From contig JAMPEY010000006.1 of the NCBI GenBank assembly GCA_023664665.1, positions 1-64,000 of the forward strand: a DNA stretch of 64,000 nucleotides, given 5' to 3'. Every line of letters starts with the position of its first letter. Within the stretch, counting starts at the first letter, position 1. The notes under the pieces are model-generated. The model was not told where the DNA came from. It was given only the letters and a program-made list of their open reading frames with translations, and searched no databases. The stretch is from Lachnoclostridium sp. (GTDB lineage Bacteria > Bacillota > Clostridia > Lachnospirales > Lachnospiraceae). Positions 53,501-61,820 of the stretch are shown one piece after another. A program made the translations under genes and the position numbers.

Positions 53501-53770
53501 AGCGAAGCGGGAGTCAAGGCGAGAAAGGTCAACAAGATTTCTCAGGAGTCTCCCACAGTCATGGATTTGATTCTGGGTCACAAGATTGATCTGGTTATCG
53601 ATACGCCTACACAGGGGCGTGACAAATCGAGGGACGGCTTCCTGATCCGCCGCACTGCCATCGAGACAGGCATCAACTGTATTACCGCCATGGATACGGC
53701 GCAGGCTTTGGTGACCAGCTTGGAGAATGCAAGCGGCAGACTGGAACTGGTAGATATTGCACAGATTTAA
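50576..53770 (+). CDS. carB: Carbamoyl phosphate synthase large subunit
   Basis: 1064 aa with two homologous ATP-grasp halves. The first begins [21 protein letters not shown] and the second (about residue 555) [35 protein letters not shown] and [16 protein letters not shown] are the ATP loops. The C-terminal allosteric domain follows residue 935 ([14 protein letters not shown]). It makes carbamoyl phosphate for pyrimidines and arginine. Translation is likely coupled to carA, with AAAGGAG in the carA 3' end. Confidence 0.97.
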   Translation: [1064 protein letters not shown]

Positions 53771-53805
53771 AGAATATAAACCCGCAAAGGCGGGGGGGTA
53801 TTTAG

Positions 53806-55533
53806 ATGAAAAAGAATTATTTTTTGAGGTGTTCCTTTCGCAACAGCGCTTACTTTATGTCAGCGCTGTTGTTGTCGTATATTTTGGCAAATATTGTGGT
53901 GAAAGGAAATACTATAATCGGTGGCGCCATTGATACAATGCTTGCGGGACAAGAGGTTCCTTTCAAGGATTTTCTGGTGCTGTTTCTGGGATTGACTCTG
54001 CTTGGATTTGCAGTTTCCTTTCTGCAGAGCGTTGTCAATTCCGTATTTAGCTTAAGGGTGCAGACCCGCTATAAAAATTTGGTGGCACAAAAATTATACC
54101 GACTGGAGTATAAGTATTTTGATAGGAACGGTTCGGCTGCCGTGATCAATAAGATGAATTCCGATATTGCCGAAACGGATCTGCTGCTTGGGGAAACCCT
54201 GCCGACACTTTGCAATGGCGTGGTGGAGCTTATCACTTATGCGGTCTATGTGGGAAGGTTAAATTTAAGCCTTCTGTTTGTGATGTTTGTCTGTTATCCC
54301 GTTGTGCTGTGGTTTACCAACCGCGTGGCAGAGAAAATTACTAGTCTGAAAAAAGTGCACCGCCAGAAGTCGGATTCTATTACGGAAATTGCCCAGGACT
54401 GTGTGAGCGGCATTTTAGTGCTGCGCGCATTCGGGGCGGAGGATTATTTTCAAAAAAAGCTGGATGAGTCAGCACAGGCTTTGGTGGAAAATGAGGAGAA
54501 GCGTACCAGAATTTCCAACACAGCAATTATTAGCAGAAAGCTTTTACAGTGGGTGCCCGATATTATCTGTGCCGTTTATGCATATTTTCTGGTGCTTCAC
54601 GGCGCTTTGAGCGTGGGAGAGCTGATGGCTTTCATCATTATTCTGGAAAAGTTTGTGCAGGCTTTTATCGGGCTGCCCTTTGACATGGTGGACGCAAAGG
54701 AACAATGGGTGTGTGTCGGAAGAATAGAAAAGATATTGAATGAGCCGGACGAACCAAGCGGTCAGGTGTCAAGTGGAATGGTGTCAGCAGGCATGAAACC
54801 GGAGGATACTGCCCTCTCCTTTTCAGACATAAGCTTTGCCTATACAGAGGGGCAGTCTGTGTTAAAAGGAGTTTCTTTCTGTGTTCCCATAGGAAGCAAG
54901 GTGGCCTTCGTAGGAGAATCCGGGGGCGGAAAGAGCACTATTTTTCATCTTCTCTGCGGCTTTTATCCTGTGGATAAAGGAGAGTACAGACTGCTTGGGC
55001 GCAGCTTTTCGGAATGGGAGATAGAGTCTGCAAGGGAAAACATGGCTCTGGTGTCCCAGAATGTCTTTCTCTTCCCCACCAGCATTTATGAAAATGTAAG
55101 GTACGGAAACACAAACGCCTCCAAGGAAGAAATCATTGCCGCCTGCAAAAATGCAAGAATCCATGAGTTTATCATGGGACTTCCGGAAGGCTATGACACG
55201 ATGGTGGGAGAGCGTGGAATCCTGCTGTCCGGCGGGGAGAAACAGAGAATTTCCATTGCAAGGGCATTTTTGAAGAATGCGCCCATTCTCTTGCTGGACG
55301 AGCCTACTTCCGCAGTGGATGTGGATACGGAAAAGCTGATTCAGGAGGCAATAGACATGCTCTCCGAGAACCGGACCTGCATCACCATTGCCCACAGGCT
55401 TTCCACTGTCCGGAACGCGGATAAGATTATGGTGTTAAAGGACGGGGTGATTGTGGAGGAAGGAACTCATGAGGAGCTTCTGAAAAAACAGGGAGCCTAT
55501 GCCGGAATGTATGGAAAGGAGGTGTGCTCATGA
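53806..55533 (+). CDS. ABC exporter half-transporter A (TMD-NBD)
   Basis: 575 aa. Six membrane segments in residues 10-310 are followed by an NBD with Walker A GESGGGKST, signature LLSGGEKQR and Walker B ILLLDEPTSAVD, with Asp instead of the catalytic Glu after Asp-Glu-Pro (the partner has DEATSALD). The H-loop is IAHRLSTV. The ATG follows CCCGCAAAGGCGGGGGGG, a small hairpin that holds the G-rich ribosome binding site. The stop overlaps the second half-transporter gene by 4 nt, so they probably form a heterodimer. Confidence 0.85.
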   Translation: MKKNYFLRCSFRNSAYFMSALLLSYILANIVVKGNTIIGGAIDTMLAGQEVPFKDFLVLFLGLTLLGFAVSFLQSVVNSVFSLRVQTRYKNLVAQKLYRLEYKYFDRNGSAAVINKMNSDIAETDLLLGETLPTLCNGVVELITYAVYVGRLNLSLLFVMFVCYPVVLWFTNRVAEKITSLKKVHRQKSDSITEIAQDCVSGILVLRAFGAEDYFQKKLDESAQALVENEEKRTRISNTAIISRKLLQWVPDIICAVYAYFLVLHGALSVGELMAFIIILEKFVQAFIGLPFDMVDAKEQWVCVGRIEKILNEPDEPSGQVSSGMVSAGMKPEDTALSFSDISFAYTEGQSVLKGVSFCVPIGSKVAFVGESGGGKSTIFHLLCGFYPVDKGEYRLLGRSFSEWEIESARENMALVSQNVFLFPTSIYENVRYGNTNASKEEIIAACKNARIHEFIMGLPEGYDTMVGERGILLSGGEKQRISIARAFLKNAPILLLDEPTSAVDVDTEKLIQEAIDMLSENRTCITIAHRLSTVRNADKIMVLKDGVIVEEGTHEELLKKQGAYAGMYGKEVCS

Positions 55534-57263
55534 AGTTATGGAAGCTTTTCGTGCGTACTATGAAATTAATGGGGAAACGCTGTATTCTTTATCTGGCGGG
55601 CATCTTTTTTATGAGCGCATGCTGGGCAATGTTTTCGGTGCTGTCCTCCCTTTTGATGAAAAATGTAATGGATGCGGCGCAGTCCGGGAATTCCCGAAGA
55701 ATGGCATATATCATTCTGGGAAATGTGCTTGGTGGAATCCTCTCTCTGGTTATTTACCGGTGGGCGAGTATTATTTATAATGTAGAGGCGAAGCGCGCCT
55801 ACGGAACTATCTGTAAGCTTCTGTTCCACCATGAAGTGCGCCTGCCCTATGAATATTATGAAACACACCACAGCGGGGATTTTATGTCAAAACTGTCTTA
55901 CGACTTGGGAAAGATGGGGAGCATCTATGGCTCCAGACTGCGAAGGACAGTTGCGCCCCTGATACAGATGCTCGTCTTTTTAGTACCCATGCTCTGTTTA
56001 AGCTGGCAGATTACCTTGTGTCTGGCGGGGGCAAATCTGGTACTTCTTTGCATAAACAGCCTGATGATTGAACCCATGCGCAGAGTGACGAAAAAGCTGT
56101 CCGTAACCAATGGGAAGATGACGGAAAAATTGTCCAATCTTTTACAGGGGATGGAACAGGTGAGAATGTATGCGGCAGGAAAGGAAACCGTGCAGGAATT
56201 TGTCCGGGAAAACGCGGTTTATGCAAAGCAGAGCAGGAGGAAAATTTTCTATACCGCATTCCTCGAAGGATGCAATGGGGGATTTGGGCTGTTGTGTTCT
56301 CTGGTATTTTTGATGCTTGGAATTTACTTTGTGCAGAAAGGGTATGCCACTCTGGGAGCCCTTACGGCGATTTATTTTTTGTATGGAAGCTTTTCCTTTC
56401 AGTTTTTACAGCTGGGCAGATATCTGCCGGAGCTGATTGGATGTCTCACCAATGCCCAGAATATTTTTGATTTTCTGGCGGAGGAGGAAGAGCCGGGGAA
56501 TTGGTATCAAGGGGATGCCGCAGGGGAGAACGCGCAGGGAGAGATACGAAAAAGCATGACAGAAGAAAACCGGGAACAGGAAAGACAAGCGGCAAAGGAA
56601 GATAAAACGGGCGAAACGCCGGAGACGGACTTTCTGGAAATTTCCAATGTTAAATTTTTCTACCGGGAGGACAAGCCTTTATTGGAAGCATATTCCATGC
56701 GGATGAAAAAGGGGGAAAGCATTGCCGTCACAGGTCCTTCGGGATGCGGAAAGACTACGCTTTCAAAGCTTTTGCTGGGGCTTTATCCTTTTGCGGAGGG
56801 AGATATTTATTTGGACGGGAAATCTTACAGGCAGATGGAAAATGGAGAAATACGCAGTCTGATAGCATATGTGCCCCAAGAGCCCTATCTGTTTAATGTA
56901 TCCGTGAAAGAAAATATTCTTATCGGCAGGACGGATGCTTCGGAGGAAGACATTATACAGGCGGCAAAGCTGGCTCATGCCCATGAATTTATTATGAATC
57001 TGGAAAACGGATATGATACCAATGTGGGGGAGCGGGGCAACCGGCTTTCCGGAGGGCAGAAGCAAAGAATTGCCATTGCCCGGGCGATTTTAAAGGATGC
57101 GCCCATGGTTCTATTGGACGAGGCAACCTCCGCGCTAGACAATGAATCGGAGCAGTTGGTGAATGATGCGCTGAAATCCATGAAGAATGGGAAAAACATT
57201 ATTATGATTGCCCATAGACCGTCTACCATTGCGTTGGCGGACCGGGTCTGCGAATTTCAATAA
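55530..57263 (+). CDS. ABC exporter half-transporter B, C-terminally short
   Basis: About 577 aa from ATG 55530 (AAAGGAGG upstream; ATGA overlap with gene A). It has TMD residues 1-300, then a charged E/K/Q-rich linker (about 320-365), then NBD: Walker A GPSGCGKTT, signature RLSGGQKQR, Walker B MVLLDEATSALD and H-loop IAHRPST. The protein ends 8-10 residues after ALADRV, so the last 30-40 residues usual in this family are missing. The ATP site is complete, so it may still work. Confidence 0.82.
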   Translation: MKLWKLFVRTMKLMGKRCILYLAGIFFMSACWAMFSVLSSLLMKNVMDAAQSGNSRRMAYIILGNVLGGILSLVIYRWASIIYNVEAKRAYGTICKLLFHHEVRLPYEYYETHHSGDFMSKLSYDLGKMGSIYGSRLRRTVAPLIQMLVFLVPMLCLSWQITLCLAGANLVLLCINSLMIEPMRRVTKKLSVTNGKMTEKLSNLLQGMEQVRMYAAGKETVQEFVRENAVYAKQSRRKIFYTAFLEGCNGGFGLLCSLVFLMLGIYFVQKGYATLGALTAIYFLYGSFSFQFLQLGRYLPELIGCLTNAQNIFDFLAEEEEPGNWYQGDAAGENAQGEIRKSMTEENREQERQAAKEDKTGETPETDFLEISNVKFFYREDKPLLEAYSMRMKKGESIAVTGPSGCGKTTLSKLLLGLYPFAEGDIYLDGKSYRQMENGEIRSLIAYVPQEPYLFNVSVKENILIGRTDASEEDIIQAAKLAHAHEFIMNLENGYDTNVGERGNRLSGGQKQRIAIARAILKDAPMVLLDEATSALDNESEQLVNDALKSMKNGKNIIMIAHRPSTIALADRVCEFQ

Positions 57264-57283
57264 TCGGATATCTAAGGAAAGAA

Positions 57284-57316
57284 GAACCGGCAGACAATGT
57301 TATATGCTGCCGGTTC
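57284..57316 (-). terminator. Terminator hairpin of the LysM gene
   Basis: GAACCGGCAG and CTGCCGGTTC form a perfect 10-bp stem. On the minus strand the stem is followed by TTCTTTCCTT. It may also serve the plus-strand ABC operon. Confidence 0.6.
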
Positions 57317-57356
57317 CTGATATTAACTGCCATTTGCCGCATGAATTGCCCCGTGC

Positions 57357-58229
57357 TTATCTGACAGGAATATTGATGGGCTGTCCCGTACGGATTCTGC
57401 TGATATTGGCAATCTGCGGATTGACTGCCTGTAAAGCATTCATGGATACCTTGTTCCTAAGGGCGATATGGGAAAATGTATCCCCCTCCTGCACGGTATA
57501 GCCAAATACATTATCGGACACGATTACGATATACTCACCGCCCCGCTGCAGACTGAACATCGCCTGTCCTTCTTCGTTTACCCGGGAAGTTCCCATCAGC
57601 CTTACAGAGGCGTCCGCCTCAATATAGGAATAGAGCATTGCCACCTTGCCCGCATTTTCCGAACCCAGATTGACATGAGCATTTACGGAAAAAGGGAAAG
57701 GGCTTTTCTCTTTCATATTAAAAAGATAACTTGCGGAAGAGCCCGCCAGAATTTCCTGTTTTCTGTATTCGGGAATGCTGGGAGGAATCAGGCTGACGCC
57801 AAACGCTGCCTCCGATTTTGGCAGATTTTGGCCGGGAACGCTGAAAGCGAGGCCGTTTCCCGCATGGAGCGCCAGAGCCACATTCTTTCCCGCAATCAGA
57901 TTTAAAATATCTGCCGGCACAATAAAGGAGTCGCCGGTGAGGATATTGATGTTTTGAACACCCGGCGTCTGGAGTGCGACCGTGATCATTTCGATTTTTG
58001 AACTCCAATCCACGGGGTCAGCTCTGTGATAGCCGCTGGCGCTTGTATCATCTTCCTCGTCATCAACGGTATCTTCATCTTCGTATTCCATATCGTCAGA
58101 TGCGGTCCAACCGGTATAATAAGGGTCCACGGATTCACCGGAAGCCATGGTGACAAATTTTCCCGAAAAAGTTGTAAACACAAACACTATTGCGAGAATT
58201 GCCGCCATAGTGGTAATTCTTTTTTTCAT
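57357..58229 (-). CDS. Secreted LysM-domain protein
   Basis: About 290 aa from the ATG at 58229 (GGAGG 8 nt upstream). It has a Sec-type signal (KKRITTMAAILAIVFVFTTFSG) and an acidic spacer with runs of D and E (about 47-63). An uncharacterised middle domain (IEMITVALQTPGVQNINI) follows. The last 48 residues are one LysM repeat (YTVQEGDTFSHIALRNKVSM) that should bind peptidoglycan. The middle domain is not recognised. It is transcribed away from the fab operon. Confidence 0.8.
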   Translation of the reverse strand: MKKRITTMAAILAIVFVFTTFSGKFVTMASGESVDPYYTGWTASDDMEYEDEDTVDDEEDDTSASGYHRADPVDWSSKIEMITVALQTPGVQNINILTGDSFIVPADILNLIAGKNVALALHAGNGLAFSVPGQNLPKSEAAFGVSLIPPSIPEYRKQEILAGSSASYLFNMKEKSPFPFSVNAHVNLGSENAGKVAMLYSYIEADASVRLMGTSRVNEEGQAMFSLQRGGEYIVIVSDNVFGYTVQEGDTFSHIALRNKVSMNALQAVNPQIANISRIRTGQPINIPVR

Positions 58230-58394
58230 GATAATTTCCTCCATTTCTATAATAAGATATTCAGTTCAGTCGTACCTTCAAATCAGTTGAAAGGATGTTA
58301 TTATTATACCCGTACAGAAAAAAAGCATGAGTAAAATAAAAATTATTTATAAAAATTATTTTATAAAATGAATGGATTGTACTTTATTTTGTAC

Positions 58395-58434
58395 TTGACA
58401 TATTCTGCCGGTATGATATAGTTTGATTATCAAA
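58395..58434 (+). promoter_or_regulatory. fab operon promoter with FabT-like operator
   Basis: TTGACA (58395-58400) and TATAGT (58417-58422) have a 16-bp spacer. TTTGATTATCAAA (58422-58434), a palindrome with 6-bp arms, overlaps the -10 end and start site. It matches the known FabT (MarR-family) box of streptococci and lactobacilli, which represses fatty acid synthesis. No fabT gene is next to this operon. Confidence 0.75.
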
Positions 58435-58477
58435 TAATTTTAAAATAAAATATCTAAAAATTAAAAATACTTTATTG

Positions 58478-58505
58478 CAAAATATTTAAATAATAAAATA
58501 TTTTG
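58478..58505 (+). other. AT-rich inverted repeat in the fabH leader
   Basis: CAAAATATTT and AAATATTTTG are exact complements separated by 8 nt, about 35 nt before the fabH start. It could be a second regulator site or an mRNA hairpin. Confidence 0.4.
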
Positions 58506-58541
58506 AAAATACCTGTAAAAGCAGGAGAATGGGAACGGTTT

Positions 58542-59528
58542 ATGATAGGAGTTATTAAAGGCACGGGTGCCTGCCTGCCGGAGAAAATATTAGATAATAA
58601 TACTTTGTCGCAGTGGATGGACACAAGCGATGAGTGGATTAAAGAACGGACCGGCATAAAAACCCGCCATGTGGTAGAAAATGAAACCACAGTGAGCATG
58701 GCGGCGGAAGCTGCGAAGAGGGCGCTTGAAAATGCAGGAGTGGATGCAGAGGAGATAGATTTGATTATTGTGTCTACGGTTTCGTCAAATGTAGTGCTCC
58801 CTTCCACGGCGTGCGAGGTGCAGAAAAGCATTGGGGCGGTAAATGCTGTCAGTTTTGATTTGAATGCTGCATGTACAGGATTTTTATTTGCGCTCAATAC
58901 AGCGCAGACTTACTTTTATGCAAATCTTATAAAAAAAGCGCTGATTATCGGTGCAGAGAGCTTATCTAACCTAATGGACTGGGGGGACAGGTCAACGGCA
59001 ATCCTTTTTGGGGACGGCGCAGGTGCGGTGGTTATGACGGCCGAAGAGGGAGAGTTTCCTGCTATGGTGATGCATTCGGATGGCGCAAAGGGAAATGTCC
59101 TCACCTGCAGGAGCAGATTTTTAAAGGGAGGAATCACACAGGACACTCATTCCGAAGATTTATACATCCGCATGAACGGACAGGAGGTATTCAAATTTGC
59201 GGTAAGGCAGGTGCCGAGGTGTATTGAGGAACTTCTTGAGAAATGCCGGATGACAGCAGATGAAATTGATTATTATATTCTTCATCAGGCAAATGAGAGG
59301 ATTGTGGAAAGCATTGCCAAGAGATTAAAGGCAGATATTTCCCGTTTTCCCATGAATCTTATGAATTATGGAAATACCTCCTCCGCCAGTATGCCGATTT
59401 TATTGGATGAGGTAAACCGCAAGGGAATGCTTAAAAAAGGAATGAAGCTGGTGCTTGCAGGCTTCGGGGCAGGGCTTACATGGGGAGCCGCTTATATGGA
59501 GTGGGCAGCCGCCGGAGCAGATAATTAG
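58542..59528 (+). CDS. fabH: Beta-ketoacyl-ACP synthase III
   Basis: 328 aa from ATG 58542 (GGAGA and GGGA upstream; the frame from 58503 is leader). It starts fatty acid synthesis by condensing acetyl-CoA with malonyl-ACP. Catalytic triad: Cys111 in NAACTGFLFAL, His in HQANERI and Asn in NYGNTSSAS. GFGAGLTWGAAYMEW ends the protein. It heads the operon and carries the regulated promoter. Confidence 0.95.
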   Translation: MIGVIKGTGACLPEKILDNNTLSQWMDTSDEWIKERTGIKTRHVVENETTVSMAAEAAKRALENAGVDAEEIDLIIVSTVSSNVVLPSTACEVQKSIGAVNAVSFDLNAACTGFLFALNTAQTYFYANLIKKALIIGAESLSNLMDWGDRSTAILFGDGAGAVVMTAEEGEFPAMVMHSDGAKGNVLTCRSRFLKGGITQDTHSEDLYIRMNGQEVFKFAVRQVPRCIEELLEKCRMTADEIDYYILHQANERIVESIAKRLKADISRFPMNLMNYGNTSSASMPILLDEVNRKGMLKKGMKLVLAGFGAGLTWGAAYMEWAAAGADN

Positions 59529-59601
59529 CAGCAGGTAATTGCCGGTACGCCGGATTACATAAAACATTTAAAATTATGAACAAAGAAAAGGAGATTTAAA
59601 C

Positions 59602-59826
59602 ATGTTTGAAAAAATTCAGAAAATGGTTGCAGAAGGTCTTGGTGTAGAGGAGTCTAAGGTTGTGGAGAGCGCATCTTTTCAGGAGGATCTGGATGCGGAT
59701 TCTCTGGATTTATATGAGTTGGCAATGGCTTTTGAGGAAGAGTTTGGCGTAGAGATTCCTGCAGAGGATTTGGAGAAGTTAGTTACTGTGGGAGATGTTG
59801 TAAAGTACATTCAGGAGCATCAATAA
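59602..59826 (+). CDS. acpP: Acyl carrier protein
   Basis: 74 aa, acidic. Ser34 in [12 protein letters not shown] is the phosphopantetheine attachment site. An AAAAGGAG box precedes the ATG. It carries the growing chain for every enzyme in this operon. Confidence 0.95.
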   Translation: MFEKIQKMVAEGLGVEESKVVESASFQEDLDADSLDLYELAMAFEEEFGVEIPAEDLEKLVTVGDVVKYIQEHQ

Positions 59827-59879
59827 GGTAGAGCCGCAAGCTTATGGATGGCGGTGTATCAGAAAGGGCAGAGCAGATT

Positions 59880-60818
59880 ATGAAAACAGAGATAACCAAA
59901 TTATTGGGAATTGAGTATCCCATTATACAGGGCGGCATGGCATGGGTTGCTGAATATCATCTGGCGGCAGCCGTGTCAGAGGCAGGCGGTCTTGGCATTA
60001 TAGGCTCCGGCGGGGCACCGGCATCCTGGGTGCGGGAACAGATTAGGGAAGTAAAGAAAAGGACGGATGCTCCTTTCGGCGTGAATCTTATGCTGATGAA
60101 TCCGGAAGCGGAGGAAATCGCAAAGGTTCTGGTGGAAGAGGGCGTAAAGGTAGTTACTACCGGGGCGGGAAGCCCTGAAAAGTATATGAAAATGTGGAAG
60201 GAAGCCGATGTGAAGGTAATTCCCGTGGTGGCTTCCGTGGCGCTTGCAAAACGCATGGAGCGCTGCGGAGCGGATGCCGTAATTGCGGAGGGCACAGAGT
60301 CGGGCGGACATATCGGCGAAACCACCACCATGGCGTTAGTGCCTCAGGTAGTGGATGCAGTGGAGATTCCGGTAATTGCCGCAGGCGGTATCGCAGACGG
60401 CAGGGGAATTGCCGCAGCGTTTATGCTGGGCGCAAAGGCGGTTCAGATGGGAACCCGTTTTGTGGTGATAAAGGAGTCCATCGTTCATCAAAATTATAAG
60501 GATTACATATTAAAGGCAAGAGATATTGACACCAGAGTTACCGGAAGGAGCAACGGTCATCCGGTGCGTGTCATCAGAAATAAACAGGCAAAGGAATATT
60601 TACGGCTGGAAGCGGAAGGAGCATCGCTGGAAGAATTGGAAAAGCTTGCTCTCGGAGGTCTGCGCAGGGCAGTGGTAGAAGGAGATATGGACAACGGAAG
60701 CATCATGTCGGGGCAGATTGCAGGACTTGTGAAGGAAGAACTGACTGCTAAAGAATTGATTCTTAAGCTGGTAGAGCAGACCGAGAAGCTGATGAAAGGA
60801 ACAACATTCTATGAGTAA
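59880..60818 (+). CDS. fabK: Enoyl-ACP reductase FabK
   Basis: 312 aa from ATG 59880 (MKTEITKLLGIEYPIIQGGM); ATG 59844 is a longer alternative. It is a flavoprotein TIM barrel: GLGIIGSGGAP, GVNLML, VIAEGTESGGHIGETTT and AAGGIADGRGIAAAFMLGA. FabK is the triclosan-tolerant, FMN- and NADH-dependent replacement of FabI. The fab context distinguishes it from nitronate monooxygenases of the same fold. Its stop overlaps fabD by 8 nt. Confidence 0.93.
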   Translation: MKTEITKLLGIEYPIIQGGMAWVAEYHLAAAVSEAGGLGIIGSGGAPASWVREQIREVKKRTDAPFGVNLMLMNPEAEEIAKVLVEEGVKVVTTGAGSPEKYMKMWKEADVKVIPVVASVALAKRMERCGADAVIAEGTESGGHIGETTTMALVPQVVDAVEIPVIAAGGIADGRGIAAAFMLGAKAVQMGTRFVVIKESIVHQNYKDYILKARDIDTRVTGRSNGHPVRVIRNKQAKEYLRLEAEGASLEELEKLALGGLRRAVVEGDMDNGSIMSGQIAGLVKEELTAKELILKLVEQTEKLMKGTTFYE

Positions 60819-61737
60819 AATAGCGTTTATCTACCCCGGCCAGGGAGCGCAGAAATGCGGCATGGGAAAAGATTTTTATGAGGAAGACCCAAAGGCGAAG
60901 GCGCTTTTTGACAGGGCAAGCGAGATACTTTCCCTGAACATGAAGGAACTTTGCTTTGAGGAAAATGACAAGCTGGATATCACGGAATATACACAGGCAG
61001 CTCTGGTAACAACCTGCCTTGCCATGACAAATGTGGTGAGAAGCAAAGGTCTTGAGCCGGATGTAACAGCAGGCTTAAGCCTTGGAGAATACTGTGCTAT
61101 CGCCGTGGCTGGCGGAATGTCTGAGTTAGATGCCATCCGCACGGTAAGAAGCAGAGGAATTTTCATGCAGGAAGCGGTTCCGGCAGGAGAGGGCGCCATG
61201 GCGGCAGTGCTCGGAATGACGGGAGAAGAGATAGAAAAGGTGATAAATCCCATGGAGGGAGTTTCCATCGCAAACTATAACTGTCCGGGACAGCTGGTTA
61301 TTACAGGTTATACAGGAGCGGTGGAAAAGGCTTCGGAAGCCTTGAAGGAAGCAGGAGCGAAGAGGGTAGTGCCCTTAAAGGTCAGCGGTCCGTTCCACTC
61401 CCCTCTTCTTTTAGATGCAGGAAAGAAACTTGGGGAAGTTTTAGAAACAGTAAAATGGAGTTCATTGAGGATTCCCTATGTCACCAATGTGACGGCGGAA
61501 AGCATCATTGACATCCGGAAGACCAAAGAGCTTTTGGAAAGCCAAGTGGCAAGCAGCGTGCGCTGGGAGCAGAGCATCCGGAATATGATTGCGGACGGGG
61601 TTACGGTGTTTGTGGAGATTGGACCCGGCAAGACATTGAGCGGATTTTTGAAAAAGATAGACAAGGAAATGCCGGTGTTTAATATTGAACATCTGGCGGA
61701 TGTGGATTCTGTGGTAAAGGCTGTGCTGGAAAAATAA
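60811..61737 (+). CDS. fabD: Malonyl-CoA:ACP transacylase
   Basis: 308 aa. IAFIYPGQGAQKCGMGKDF is the start signature, Ser90 in GLSLGEY the nucleophile, and GPFHSPLL carries the catalytic His. VEIGPGKTLSGFLKK ends the core. It loads malonyl groups onto AcpP. Coupled to fabK. Confidence 0.95.
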   Translation: MSKIAFIYPGQGAQKCGMGKDFYEEDPKAKALFDRASEILSLNMKELCFEENDKLDITEYTQAALVTTCLAMTNVVRSKGLEPDVTAGLSLGEYCAIAVAGGMSELDAIRTVRSRGIFMQEAVPAGEGAMAAVLGMTGEEIEKVINPMEGVSIANYNCPGQLVITGYTGAVEKASEALKEAGAKRVVPLKVSGPFHSPLLLDAGKKLGEVLETVKWSSLRIPYVTNVTAESIIDIRKTKELLESQVASSVRWEQSIRNMIADGVTVFVEIGPGKTLSGFLKKIDKEMPVFNIEHLADVDSVVKAVLEK

Positions 61738-61748
61738 TAAGGCGATTG

Positions 61749-61784
61749 CAATCCGCCCAACTCGATTTACAAAAAAGGAGTTTC
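61749..61784 (+). repeat. Short dispersed repeat, copy 2
   Basis: CAATCCGCCCAACTCGATTT through GAGTTTC resembles 27347-27383. It sits in the fabD-fabG gap and ends before TTTCGCAATATCC. An ATTGCAA/CGCAAT pairing across its ends could make a stem. Confidence 0.45.
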
Positions 61785-61820
61785 GCAATATCCGGAAAAA
61801 TAATAAGAAATGAGGTTAGT

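Noticed and set aside
58375..58395. Direct repeat TTGTACTT-TATT-TTGTACTT before the fab -35 as an activator site
   Set aside because: Short and in a very AT-rich stretch; chance is a sufficient explanation.
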